Source: G965195345 sp965277775
Lineage (GTDB): Bacteria > Pseudomonadota > Gammaproteobacteria > CAKMZV01
Direction: 5' to 3'
DNA length: 64,000 nt
NCBI GenBank assembly: GCA_965277775.1
Contig: OZ255843.1
Location: 1,178,001-1,242,000 of the forward strand
A program made the translations under genes and the position numbers. The notes beneath the pieces are model-generated. The model saw nothing but the letters and a program-made list of their open reading frames with translations, was not told where the DNA came from and ran no database searches. This document shows positions 50,619-58,619 of this stretch, piece after piece. Position 1 is the stretch's first letter; the number at the start of each line of letters is the position of its first letter.

Positions 50619-51719
50619 TCAAACAAATGGTAGGGGGCTGACGATGCCGCCTCTTAATCCGTTCGGTGTTTCAATCATAACCGTTTGCTCTGGCTCGTTA
50701 AAGGGGAGCTTGAGCATGGCAATGGCGATGTTGGTCTGTAAATCTGGCGACCAAGTCGTTGAGGTGACCTGGCCAATGCATTGCTCATCGACAAAGGTGC
50801 GCCATGGGGCAATACAGGATGGGACGGCTGATCCTTCTATTTTTATCCCGCATATTTTTTGTTGATCAGGGGCTTGGATGCGCTGCTCTAATGCGGCACC
50901 GCCTATACACTGTGTCATCATTTCTGGGTCGCATAATTGGCCAAACCCGCATTCGTGTGGCGTGTTTTCTCTGTTCATATCGTTGCCATAGGACAACAAG
51001 CCGCCCTCAATTCGCTCGATCAGATTGGGACCCCCGGCGCGCACATCAAAATCCGCCCCATTTTTGAACATTGTGTCCCACAGTGGCAATGCCTGCATTT
51101 CATTCACGTATATTTCAAAGCCGCCTTGTTTGGAAAAACCCGAACGTGAAATGATCAACGGCTGTCCTAAATAATCAAGGGTTATGAAACGAAAAAAACG
51201 AAGGTGTTCTATGTCTGCGCCAAAAATTGATTTTAATAGATCTGTGGATTTGGGGCCTTGAACAGCTAAGGGAAAGATGATGGGCTGACTGACGGTTACT
51301 TGCAAATTCATGCCAACGGCCAAACCTTTTACCCAGAGCAGTAAATCGGAGTCGGCAATAGAAATCCAATAACGATCGTCGCCTAATTTCAACGTTACGG
51401 GGTCATTTAACATCCCGCCTGTTTCGTCGATGATGGGCGTGTAATAACATTGACCGACGACCAATTTTGACATGTTACGCGGTGTTAATTTTTGTAACAG
51501 GATGGCGGCATCAGGACCTTGTAATTCGATTTGTTTTTCACAAGAGACGTCCCACACTTGCACATGGTCTTTAAGGTGGCGGTAATCGGCTTCAAGCGAT
51601 TCGAAGCTGGTGGCTAAGAGCGTGTGGTTATATACGGTATAACTCTTAACACCCAAGTCGTGCAAGCGCCCAGTAAAAGGCGAGTTATTGATGCGTCTGG
51701 ATATAGAAAGCGTTGTCAT
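50619..51719 (-). CDS. dmdA: Dimethylsulfoniopropionate demethylase DmdA
   Basis: Transfers a methyl group of DMSP to tetrahydrofolate, giving 3-methylmercaptopropionate. The 366-residue protein belongs to the GcvT/aminomethyltransferase fold. Diagnostic stretches are SRRINNSPFTGRLHDLGVKS, TVYNHTLLATSF, HVQVWDVSCEKQIELQGPDA, GQCYYTPIIDETGGMLNDPV, DRYWISIADSDLLLWVKGLA, and RAGGPNLIERIEGGLLSYGN near residue 223-242. These match DmdA rather than glycine-cleavage T protein. It starts 4 bp inside the end of the upstream acyl-CoA dehydrogenase gene. Confidence 0.88.
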   Translation of the reverse strand: MTTLSISRRINNSPFTGRLHDLGVKSYTVYNHTLLATSFESLEADYRHLKDHVQVWDVSCEKQIELQGPDAAILLQKLTPRNMSKLVVGQCYYTPIIDETGGMLNDPVTLKLGDDRYWISIADSDLLLWVKGLAVGMNLQVTVSQPIIFPLAVQGPKSTDLLKSIFGADIEHLRFFRFITLDYLGQPLIISRSGFSKQGGFEIYVNEMQALPLWDTMFKNGADFDVRAGGPNLIERIEGGLLSYGNDMNRENTPHECGFGQLCDPEMMTQCIGGAALEQRIQAPDQQKICGIKIEGSAVPSCIAPWRTFVDEQCIGQVTSTTWSPDLQTNIAIAMLKLPFNEPEQTVMIETPNGLRGGIVSPLPFV

Positions 51720-52891
51720 TTCTCATCAAAACCTTTAGGAATGTCAATGGCGGGCAAAGATTCAGCGCGCTGTTGTAGGGCGCGGCCTATAACGAGCCTT
51801 TGAATCTCTGTCGTACCATCAACGATTTTTAACATTTGTGCCAAGCGACTGAGGCGATCCAATCCATAAGGTTTTAATAATCCCATCCCGCCGAGCACTT
51901 GGGTGCAGGTATTTGCCGCACGTAAGGCCGCGTCGGGCACAAAACGTTTAGCGTGCGCCGCCAGAAGCGTTCCTTCATCGGTCCCCAAGGCGTTGGCGGC
52001 TTTTTGGTAGAGCAATTTAGACACCTCAAGATCAGTCGATACCTCACCCAACATCCATTGGATGCCGTCTAATTTTAAATTGGTTGAGCCGAACATTTTG
52101 CGGTCTTTGGCGTAGCGTAATGCGGTATCTAACGCCGATTGCATCAAACCACAACAGCCTGAGGCAATGGAAACGCGGGCAATATCAATGGCCATTAATG
52201 AACCGCTGAATCCATGACCGATGGGTAGGATGATATTTTCTGCCGGAACAACAACATCGTGCATCATCATTTCAGACATGGGTAAAAATTGATAAGAAGG
52301 CGTGTCGTACAAAGGACCAAATGACAATCCGGGGGTGTTGGCGGGTATGGCAATCATCATCATGTCTTTATAGCCGGGCACGTCGCTGGTCTTGGCCACG
52401 GTTAAATACACATCAGCTTCTGTGGCCAGAGAGACCCAGGCTTTGGCGCCGTTGATTGTGAAGGTCTTGTCGCCATTGTCTTTGGCAAAGGTTTGCATGG
52501 TTCGTGGGTCTGAACCCGCTTGAGGTTCGGTGAGCGCAAAGTTGGCCAATTTTTTGCCAGCAGTGAGATCTTTAGCCCAATGTTGCTTAAATGCCTCTGT
52601 GCCAAAACCACAGACCGCATAAGCACAAATATTGTGCATGGACAATGCAAAAGCATAAGCCCCATCACCCGCCCCTAAGGCTTCATATACAGGGATGCCG
52701 TCGCCAAGCGAAAGCCCTTGACCGCCTAATTCTTCAGGGCAATAGAGTCCAGTGAGACCGAGTTTGGCCGCCTGATCAGAGGCATCTCTTGGCCATTTGG
52801 CCGCCTTATTCCAAGCATCGACATTGGGTTTGATGACGGTTTCGCAATGCGAACGTGCGGCGTCTAAGATTGTGGTTTTTTTATCGCTCAT
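51716..52891 (-). CDS. Acyl-CoA dehydrogenase in the DMSP operon
   Basis: FAD-dependent dehydrogenase of 391 residues, first gene of the operon. FAD- and substrate-binding motifs are FALTEPQAGSDPRTMQTFAK (about 117-136), AWVSLATEADVYLT, and RYAKDRKMFGS near 255. It may oxidise 3-methylmercaptopropionyl-CoA, but known DmdC enzymes are about 590-600 residues, so this is not a standard DmdC. At the position of the usual catalytic glutamate (YEGT motif) the sequence reads VDGTTEIQRLV, with Asp. AAGGA lies 7 bp before the ATG. It overlaps dmdA by ATGA. Confidence 0.8.
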   Translation of the reverse strand: MSDKKTTILDAARSHCETVIKPNVDAWNKAAKWPRDASDQAAKLGLTGLYCPEELGGQGLSLGDGIPVYEALGAGDGAYAFALSMHNICAYAVCGFGTEAFKQHWAKDLTAGKKLANFALTEPQAGSDPRTMQTFAKDNGDKTFTINGAKAWVSLATEADVYLTVAKTSDVPGYKDMMMIAIPANTPGLSFGPLYDTPSYQFLPMSEMMMHDVVVPAENIILPIGHGFSGSLMAIDIARVSIASGCCGLMQSALDTALRYAKDRKMFGSTNLKLDGIQWMLGEVSTDLEVSKLLYQKAANALGTDEGTLLAAHAKRFVPDAALRAANTCTQVLGGMGLLKPYGLDRLSRLAQMLKIVDGTTEIQRLVIGRALQQRAESLPAIDIPKGFDEK

Positions 52892-53010
52892 AGTGTTTCC
52901 TTTAGAGTCGTTGCCCTTTGATTCATTGTTAACTGGAACGGCAACCTATATAGATCGCGATGTTGAATATAATTGGAGAATAATTAAAATATTCAAAACG
53001 AACGTTGTTT

Positions 53011-53027
53011 TAATATCACAGATATTA
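53011..53027. promoter_or_regulatory. Perfect palindrome upstream of the dmd operon
   Basis: TAATATC-ACA-GATATTA: 7-bp arms with a 3-bp centre, 120 bp upstream of the first gene of the DMSP operon, in the 366-bp gap before tRNA-Lys. Operator-like in size and symmetry. The remaining gap contains A/T-rich sequence and no gene that I can support; a frame from 53051 runs into the tRNA and is judged spurious. Confidence 0.5.
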
Positions 53028-53257
53028 GTCCCTTAGGGCAGTCATTTTAAATGACATTGCAAGCAAGAATTAAAAAAATTTCATTGAATTTTTTTATGGT
53101 TGTTTTGATTTTTCCTTCAATTAAGAGCGCGGTGTTGAATGGTCTGAGCCTGAGACAGCTCGAGACGAACGTCTACGGTGCCTATCAGAGGGCAAACCCT
53201 TTAATATTGCTCGCAAGATTTTATGGAGATGGGTATAATACGCGCGTGTTTGATTAT

Positions 53258-53333
53258 GGGTCGTTAGCTCAGTTGGTAGAGCACTGGACTTTTAATCCAT
53301 TGGTCCCGCGTTCGAGCCGCGGACGACCCACCA
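53258..53333 (+). tRNA. tRNA-Lys (anticodon TTT)
   Basis: A 76-nt cloverleaf with encoded CCA: acceptor gggtcgt/acgaccc, D arm GCTCAGTTGGTAGAGC, anticodon loop CTTTTAA with anticodon TTT, T arm GCGTTCGAGCCGC. A TATAAT -10-like box lies at 53234-53239, 19 bp upstream of the mature 5' end. Confidence 0.98.
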
Positions 53334-53341
53334 TCCTTTGA

Positions 53342-54403
53342 TCAAACGCGTCTTTTTTGGCGAACACCGAATGCGACCAATCGCCAATAAATACCCAAAT
53401 ACAGTAATACAAAGCCGAGCAATGCAATCAATAGCAAAGCGGTGCTTTCACGCAGCCATACGCCAACCAAGGCTGGAATGGCCGCCAACGCCCACAAAAA
53501 GGGCGAGACCATAGCGTTTTGCAAGTTTTTAGGCATGCTTGAGTGACGCCACATCGGCCTGACTACACGTTGATATATCAGCATGTGAAGGTGGACTCGA
53601 TCGGGCAAACTGGGTGACATTTTGCGCAATACTTTTTTGCGATACATGGAAAAAAGCGTTTCAACAACGGGGTACGCCATGACTAAAAAACCAAGCCAGG
53701 GCGATATTTCATCGTGTCGAACGATCAATAATACGGCAATTTCAGCCAACCAAAAACCCAGAAAATAAGCCCCGCCATCGCCACAAAATATTTTGCCCGT
53801 TGGACAATTGAAAAGCAATAAACCGAGAGAGGCGGCCGCCCCCATCACACAGAGCTGCAATAAAAGTACGTCGTTAAGGTGCCAAGCCAGACCGCCAAAG
53901 ACCGAAATAGCCATGAGACAAAATCCCAACATCAAGCCATTATAGCCATCAACAATATTCACAGAATGGGCGACACCGCCAACCGCAAAAACGGTAAATA
54001 TCAGCGAAGCGATGGTGGATGCCATGAATAACTCATTAAACCCGATGACGCCAACGCGCTGAAGTCCAGCATCGACCAGATAAAAAGCAATGGCGGCGGC
54101 AACAAAGGTTAGGATGAGGCGCCAAAAAGGATTGATCTTGCCCGTTAAATCTTCAGCAATGCCACCGATAAACGCCACAAACCCTGCCAGCCAAAGCAAG
54201 AGCGCTGGGGGCTCTGCAAATAAAAAACAGCCAACACCGATGCTCAGAAAAATGGCAATGCCACCCGTTCTCGGCGTGGGCACAGTGTGGAATTTTTGCG
54301 CGCCTTTTAGCTGTGAATCTATGCCAAACTGCCATTTTTTAGACAGATAAAGCGTGCCTAACACAGTTAAAACAGAAACAACGAAAGTGGTGATAAACAG
54401 CAT
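53342..54403 (-). CDS. Glycosyltransferase family 4 polyprenyl-phosphate sugar-1-phosphate transferase (WecA-like)
   Basis: Polytopic membrane enzyme that transfers a sugar-1-phosphate, commonly GlcNAc-1-P, to undecaprenyl phosphate and starts O-antigen or other surface glycan synthesis. The 353 residues have about ten hydrophobic helices and family motifs PTPRTGGIAIFLS near 45, VNIVDGYNGLMLG near residue 150, IFCGDGGAYFLGFWLAE near 212, and a cytoplasmic loop with DRVHLHMLIYQR near 275, the HxH motif of WecA relatives. No polymer genes accompany it apart from the GT9 gene. Confidence 0.82.
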   Translation of the reverse strand: MLFITTFVVSVLTVLGTLYLSKKWQFGIDSQLKGAQKFHTVPTPRTGGIAIFLSIGVGCFLFAEPPALLLWLAGFVAFIGGIAEDLTGKINPFWRLILTFVAAAIAFYLVDAGLQRVGVIGFNELFMASTIASLIFTVFAVGGVAHSVNIVDGYNGLMLGFCLMAISVFGGLAWHLNDVLLLQLCVMGAAASLGLLLFNCPTGKIFCGDGGAYFLGFWLAEIAVLLIVRHDEISPWLGFLVMAYPVVETLFSMYRKKVLRKMSPSLPDRVHLHMLIYQRVVRPMWRHSSMPKNLQNAMVSPFLWALAAIPALVGVWLRESTALLLIALLGFVLLYLGIYWRLVAFGVRQKRRV

Positions 54404-54407
54404 CAGC

Positions 54408-55505
54408 TTAGGATTTTAGTTCTGACAGGACATCGGCCACTTCAATGCGTTGCATACAAGCTAAATCGCCGCGCGCACAAGTGCTTGGCACAATGCCCAA
54501 GTAGGTTTTAATACAGGGTCGGCATTCTAAAGGGACTTCGATTGAAACGCTTTGACCATCGGTTGAACCCCATTTTTCGCTGGAAGTCGGTCCAAATAGA
54601 CTGAGGCATTTGAGACCTTGTGCTTGTGCAACGTGCAGCAATCCACCATCGTTACTGATAAACAGTTTGGCTTTGTGGGCAAAAAACCAAGACCATGCAA
54701 ATAATGACAACTTTTCAATCCAAATCATCGACGGCCCCGTTTTAAATTGACCGACCAAATTCAACTCGTCCTTGCCACCGGCAATAATGATGGTTTCGCC
54801 ACGGGCGGACAAAGCCTCGATGAGCTCAATGTATTTGCTGACATCCCAACGCCGAATAGCCGCATTCAGGCTGGAGCCTGGGTAAATAACAATGGCATCA
54901 TTCACAGGCGCCATGAGCGCAATTTCTGCTTGTGTAAGATGACTTTGTTGAGCCAATTCGGGCATCAATAACCAGGTTTTAGACGCTGGTGGGCTCAAGT
55001 CCAAACTCATTTGTATGAGCTGCAGAAACTGTTGTTTTTCATTGGCTTGGGCATCGTATTCTAAGCTTCTGTCAAAATATTGGCCTTTTATGGAGGAATG
55101 AAAGCCGCAAGCAAAGCCTTTTAAAGCCAGCCATTCTGAAAGATGGTAGTACTGGTCAAAGTCAATGATCAAATCGTATTGTTGCCACGATGTGTTTTGG
55201 ATGAATCGAATCAATGCCCATGGTCGCGTTGGCATAATCAGCTGCTTATCGACAAAAGTCAATGACTTGAACAAATCCGGTAGTGTACGCGTGGTAGTCA
55301 GCCAATGGATCTCAACATCAGGTCTATGATGCTTTAAGTAGCGAAGGCTGGGCATCAAACAAAACGCATCACCCATCGCCGCTAATTTTATAACTAAAAT
55401 GCGTTTTACCGATTTTGGATAAGGGGTCGAACGTTTTTTGGCAAACAAACGCAACCAATGCCCCATGGCTTTATCAAACACCTTCATGATGGCCAGCTTA
55501 TTCAT
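54408..55505 (-). CDS. GT9 family glycosyltransferase (heptosyltransferase-like)
   Basis: Probably a cytoplasmic LPS-core heptosyltransferase or relative. The 365 residues contain the family N-terminus RILVIKLAAMGDAFCLMPSL (about 36-55), a PGSSLNAAIRRWDVSKY segment near residue 207 in place of the usual PGS..KRWP, and LFISNDGGLLHVAQAQGLKCLSLFGPT near 278, the donor-binding signature of GT9. Assignment to a specific heptose position is not possible. It is coupled to folB by ATGA and lies 4 bp before the WecA-like gene. Confidence 0.83.
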   Translation of the reverse strand: MNKLAIMKVFDKAMGHWLRLFAKKRSTPYPKSVKRILVIKLAAMGDAFCLMPSLRYLKHHRPDVEIHWLTTTRTLPDLFKSLTFVDKQLIMPTRPWALIRFIQNTSWQQYDLIIDFDQYYHLSEWLALKGFACGFHSSIKGQYFDRSLEYDAQANEKQQFLQLIQMSLDLSPPASKTWLLMPELAQQSHLTQAEIALMAPVNDAIVIYPGSSLNAAIRRWDVSKYIELIEALSARGETIIIAGGKDELNLVGQFKTGPSMIWIEKLSLFAWSWFFAHKAKLFISNDGGLLHVAQAQGLKCLSLFGPTSSEKWGSTDGQSVSIEVPLECRPCIKTYLGIVPSTCARGDLACMQRIEVADVLSELKS

Positions 55506-55849
55506 CGTCTAATACAAACCTCTACAGTATTGGGTGAACCAGCAATGACCACAGCTTTTTTAACGCGAACTTGAACGGATATTACCGCGTAGCGTTGTTT
55601 GATAAACTGCGCCACCTGTTCGGCCAGTGATTCGATGAGCTCGATTTTCTGATGGGCAAAGCTTTGGCAAAGCGATTGCGTCAGGTCATCGTAATCCACA
55701 ACAGGCTCTTGTTCAACCATTAAGTTTTCTATACTTATGGAAAGATCGAGTTCAACGGTTTGGGCGTGTTGTTTTTCCCAGTCTAAAACCCCAATAAACA
55801 AAGGTATTTTAATGCCGTAAAGATTGACTTCATTGTGTCTTAAGTCCAT
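55502..55849 (-). CDS. folB: Dihydroneopterin aldolase
   Basis: Folate-pathway enzyme converting 7,8-dihydroneopterin to 6-hydroxymethyl-dihydropterin and glycolaldehyde. The 115 residues show the family's GIKIPLFIGVLDWEK (N-terminal strand), the catalytic Glu in the short helix region (DLSISIENLM), VVDYDDLTQSL, LIESLAEQVAQFI, and the conserved lysine in VRVKKAVVIAGSPNTVEV near 98. It overlaps the end of moaE and the start of the GT9 gene. Supplies folate that DmdA also needs. Confidence 0.93.
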   Translation of the reverse strand: MDLRHNEVNLYGIKIPLFIGVLDWEKQHAQTVELDLSISIENLMVEQEPVVDYDDLTQSLCQSFAHQKIELIESLAEQVAQFIKQRYAVISVQVRVKKAVVIAGSPNTVEVCIRR

Positions 55850-56295
55850 TCTTTTACCTTAAAATCTTTGTCGCGTTGCTCTACCCAGCGCGTGCCATTA
55901 TCAGTCTGTTCTTTTTTCCAAAAAGGAGATCGCGTTTTTAAATAATCCATGATGTAAGCTGTGGCGCTGATGGCATCCTCTCTGTGTTCAGAACAGGTGG
56001 CGACCAGAACAATCTGATCGCTTGGTTTGAAGTGTCCCACTCGGTGAATGATCACCACATTTTGTAAGGACCACCGCGCTCTTGCTTGGTTTTCTATATC
56101 TAACAAGGTTTTTTCAGTCATGCCAGGATAATGTTCCAACCACATCCCGCTCACCTTATCCCCCAGATTTAGGTCTCGCATAACACCGATAAACAGCGAC
56201 ACTGCGCCAACACTGGTGGCTGAATTGCGCAGTAATTGCAAACATTCATTGACATCAAAATCGGCGGATTGAACACTAATCACGAACCACCTCAT
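55840..56295 (-). CDS. moaE: Molybdopterin synthase catalytic subunit MoaE
   Basis: Large subunit of molybdopterin synthase that, with MoaD, converts cPMP to molybdopterin. The 151 residues contain GAVSLFIGVMRDLNLGDKV (about 31-49), LEHYPGMTEKTL near 54, RVGHFKPSDQIVLVATCSEHR near 85 and the active-site lysine in DYLKTRSPFWKKE near 118-130. It overlaps hemE by 20 bp and folB by 10 bp. moaD and moaC are not in the window; moeB is 51 kb away. Confidence 0.95.
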   Translation of the reverse strand: MRWFVISVQSADFDVNECLQLLRNSATSVGAVSLFIGVMRDLNLGDKVSGMWLEHYPGMTEKTLLDIENQARARWSLQNVVIIHRVGHFKPSDQIVLVATCSEHREDAISATAYIMDYLKTRSPFWKKEQTDNGTRWVEQRDKDFKVKEWT

Positions 56296-57310
56296 CCAAC
56301 ATCACGGTCAATTTATCGGGATGAATTTGGGGGGTAATGCCATGACCCAAATTAAAGATATGGCCGCCCGAATTTTGGAAGGGCGCCTTTATGCGTTGCA
56401 CCTCAGAACGAATATTTTGATCTGTACCGCATAAGACCATGGGGTCCAAGTTGCCTTGCAAAACCACTTTATGGCCCACCCGTTGCTTGGCTTTGCCCAT
56501 ATCAATGCTCCAATCCAAACCCAAACAATCTGCACCAGAATCGGCCATCGCTTCCAACCAATTGCCCCCGCCCTTGGTAAAAATAATGATGGGAACGCGC
56601 TTGTGACTGAGCTTTATTTGATCAATGATTTTGGCCATGTAGTGTAAAGAGAAATCGTTGTATGCTTGTTCGCTGAGTAATCCCCCCCAGGTATCAAATA
56701 TTTGTACAACTTCAACGCCCGCCTCAATCTGCCGTTGCAAATACTCTGTCACCACCTCAGTCAACAGGTCCAACAAATAATGGGCGGTTTTTGGATCCTG
56801 ATAAATCATCGATTTCAGCGTTGCGAAATCGCGGCTACTGCGACCTTCAACCATGTAGCATGCCAGCGTCCATGGGCTGCCGCTGAAACCTATGAGCGGT
56901 ACGGCGTCATCTAAGGCCTCGTGTATGGTTTTTACGGCTTCGTAAACGTAATTCAAGCTGTTTTTAGGTGGTTTTTGCAATGCTCGTACAGACGCGCTAT
57001 CACGCACTGGATTCGCCAAAATGGGGCCTTGTTCTTGAGCAAAGCTGAGCGTCAAGCCCATGGCATCGGGGAGGGTTAAAATGTCAGAAAATAAGATGGC
57101 CGCATCCAACTGGGGGTAACGACGCAAGGGCTGTAATGTCACTTCACACGCCAAATCTGCGCGCCGACACAGATCCATAAATCCCCCAGCCTGTTGGCGT
57201 GTCTGGCGATATTCAGGCAGGTACCGACCCGCTTGGCGCATCACCCATACGGGTGTGCGATCTGTGGGTTGGCCTGTTAAAGTCTGGATAAGACGGTTAT
57301 TTTTGAGCAT
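56276..57310 (-). CDS. hemE: Uroporphyrinogen decarboxylase
   Basis: Decarboxylates uroporphyrinogen III to coproporphyrinogen III in heme synthesis. The 344 residues have the two signatures PVWVMRQAGRYLPEYR (about 20-35) and IGFSGSPWTLACYMVEG (about 140-156), and ILFSDILTLPDAMG near 73. It is the first gene of a coupled set hemE-moaE-folB-GT9. A SAM-dependent heme relative (hemW) lies at the right edge. Confidence 0.98.
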   Translation of the reverse strand: MLKNNRLIQTLTGQPTDRTPVWVMRQAGRYLPEYRQTRQQAGGFMDLCRRADLACEVTLQPLRRYPQLDAAILFSDILTLPDAMGLTLSFAQEQGPILANPVRDSASVRALQKPPKNSLNYVYEAVKTIHEALDDAVPLIGFSGSPWTLACYMVEGRSSRDFATLKSMIYQDPKTAHYLLDLLTEVVTEYLQRQIEAGVEVVQIFDTWGGLLSEQAYNDFSLHYMAKIIDQIKLSHKRVPIIIFTKGGGNWLEAMADSGADCLGLDWSIDMGKAKQRVGHKVVLQGNLDPMVLCGTDQNIRSEVQRIKAPFQNSGGHIFNLGHGITPQIHPDKLTVMLDEVVRD

Positions 57311-57343
57311 GTTTCACGTGCAACCAAAGGGGGTGAATGGTCG

Positions 57344-58126
57344 CTATATTATCACTTGAATATGGGCCGGATGGTGGAGAATTAAGGTCGCTATGCCCTT
57401 GCGCCAATAGACATAACCACTGACAATGACTTGTCGTTTGACCAAATTTTTAAACATAGAGAGTTCAAATGATTTCAGGTCTTGTTTGCTGATACGAATG
57501 CGAAAGTCTCCCTGACCCTCTAACCAGACAGACTTGTTGGTTTGACGAAGCTTGGTGATGGTGGTTTTGATTCGGATGAATCCCCCTTTAAAGGTCTTCT
57601 GTTTTAGGGTCTTAGCAGCGACTGGGACATAATGTTTATGGCGCCAAATGCCTTTTTTGGATTTCTGGGCGACGTTTCGCGCCAATTTATAACATTCGAT
57701 TTTTGAAATATTGGGTGGGACGGTCAGTAAGAATGCCATCCCCGAACGGAGCATCTGCGCATTGATGTTGTTGTTTTTGTGGTAAACATGGGCCAATAAG
57801 CGCCTGTATCGGTCTTGTGGGTCTGCGCCCAACTGATATTGAACGATGGTTTTGGGGGGGAGCAACTGAGATAGATGCTTCTTGCTTGTTTTTGCCAACG
57901 GCTGGTCTTTGGTCCGCTTTTTTTTGTTGCCCACTTCAGGGGCATTGATGCCAATGAGACGAAGGTGTTTGTTGCCATCGAGAATCACCGTATCGCCATC
58001 GAGGACTTTTTTAACTTGCCCTGAATAAAGTTTGCCATCAGGTACACAGAGTGGATTTGCTAAGACAGAAGTTGAAGCGCTTAAAAAAACAAAGCCATAC
58101 AGGAAGCGCCGTATGGCTTTAATCAT
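57344..58126 (-). CDS. Secreted staphylococcal-nuclease-like (thermonuclease) protein
   Basis: Exported nuclease expected to act in the periplasm or outside the cell. The 260 residues start with a signal peptide (about 1-23, ending SVLANP), followed by an SNase domain (about 31-150): VKKVLDGDTVIL, LRLIGINAPEVG, and DPQDRYRRLLAHVY, which hold the catalytic Arg/Asp/Glu pattern. After that comes a C-terminal OB-like domain (about 165-260; VWLEGQGDFRIRISKQD, VIVSGYVYWRKGI). The ATG at 58126 is chosen because it begins the signal peptide; upstream in-frame codons overlap rpmE2. Confidence 0.85.
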   Translation of the reverse strand: MIKAIRRFLYGFVFLSASTSVLANPLCVPDGKLYSGQVKKVLDGDTVILDGNKHLRLIGINAPEVGNKKKRTKDQPLAKTSKKHLSQLLPPKTIVQYQLGADPQDRYRRLLAHVYHKNNNINAQMLRSGMAFLLTVPPNISKIECYKLARNVAQKSKKGIWRHKHYVPVAAKTLKQKTFKGGFIRIKTTITKLRQTNKSVWLEGQGDFRIRISKQDLKSFELSMFKNLVKRQVIVSGYVYWRKGIATLILHHPAHIQVII

Positions 58127-58163
58127 TGATTTGTACAAGGGAGTATTTAGATAATGCGTCGCT

Positions 58164-58406
58164 TTACTCCAAACCGTATTTTTCGAGAAACTTCTCAACA
58201 CGACCTTGAGTTTTAATCAGATTCTGTTTGCCTGTGTAAAAAGTGTGCGATGAAGAACTCACCTCAACACGAATTAAGGGGTAAGTTTTCCCTTCTAAAT
58301 CAATGGTTTGATCGGATGCGACGGTTGAACGAGTGATATAGCTTTCTCCCGTAGAAATGTCTTGAAACACCACATCATGGTAATCAGGGTGAATGTCCTT
58401 TTTCAT
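58164..58406 (-). CDS. rpmE2: 50S ribosomal protein L31, type B (zinc-free)
   Basis: The 80 residues begin MKKDIHPDYHDVVFQDIST, with SYITRSTVASDQT, LIRVEVSSSSHTFYTGKQ and GRVEKFLEKYG, the type-B L31 (YkgM-like) pattern. The CxxC zinc ligands of type-A L31 are absent. The start is fixed by GGAG 7 bp upstream and by the conserved N-terminus; longer frames upstream are untranslated leader. Its own promoter precedes it. Together with type-B L36 in this window it suggests zinc-sparing ribosomes. Confidence 0.96.
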   Translation of the reverse strand: MKKDIHPDYHDVVFQDISTGESYITRSTVASDQTIDLEGKTYPLIRVEVSSSSHTFYTGKQNLIKTQGRVEKFLEKYGLE

Positions 58407-58497
58407 GTTTAACTCCAAACGTATTTTTATGAACGGCGGTGGGCTGGCCCAACCAAATCGCTTACTCATGCTCAAGGCTCTAAATAAACGGGTGCGC

Positions 58498-58525
58498 ATT
58501 ATAACGCAACCCACTCAATTGACAG
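58498..58525 (-). promoter_or_regulatory. Promoter of rpmE2
   Basis: On the minus strand CTGTCA (58520-58525), a 16-bp spacer and a perfect TATAAT (58498-58503), about 90 bp before the rpmE2 start. Confidence 0.6.
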
Positions 58526-58619
58526 CGATTTATTGCACATTTTGGCGTAAAAGCAATTATAGGACAATGCGCAATGAATGGCGCGCTTTGTGCGCATCAT
58601 CTGCGCTAAATTTTATCTT

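Noticed and set aside
53051..53341. A 96-codon frame with a signal-peptide-like start before and across tRNA-Lys
   Set aside because: The second half translates the tRNA itself; no Shine-Dalgarno sequence and no recognisable domain. A shorter real gene ending before the tRNA is not possible in this frame.
58515..58619. Repeated TGCGCA boxes between rpmE2 and comM as a terminator or REP element
   Set aside because: The words are short and self-complementary, spacing is irregular and no U-run follows; they are not strong enough to call.
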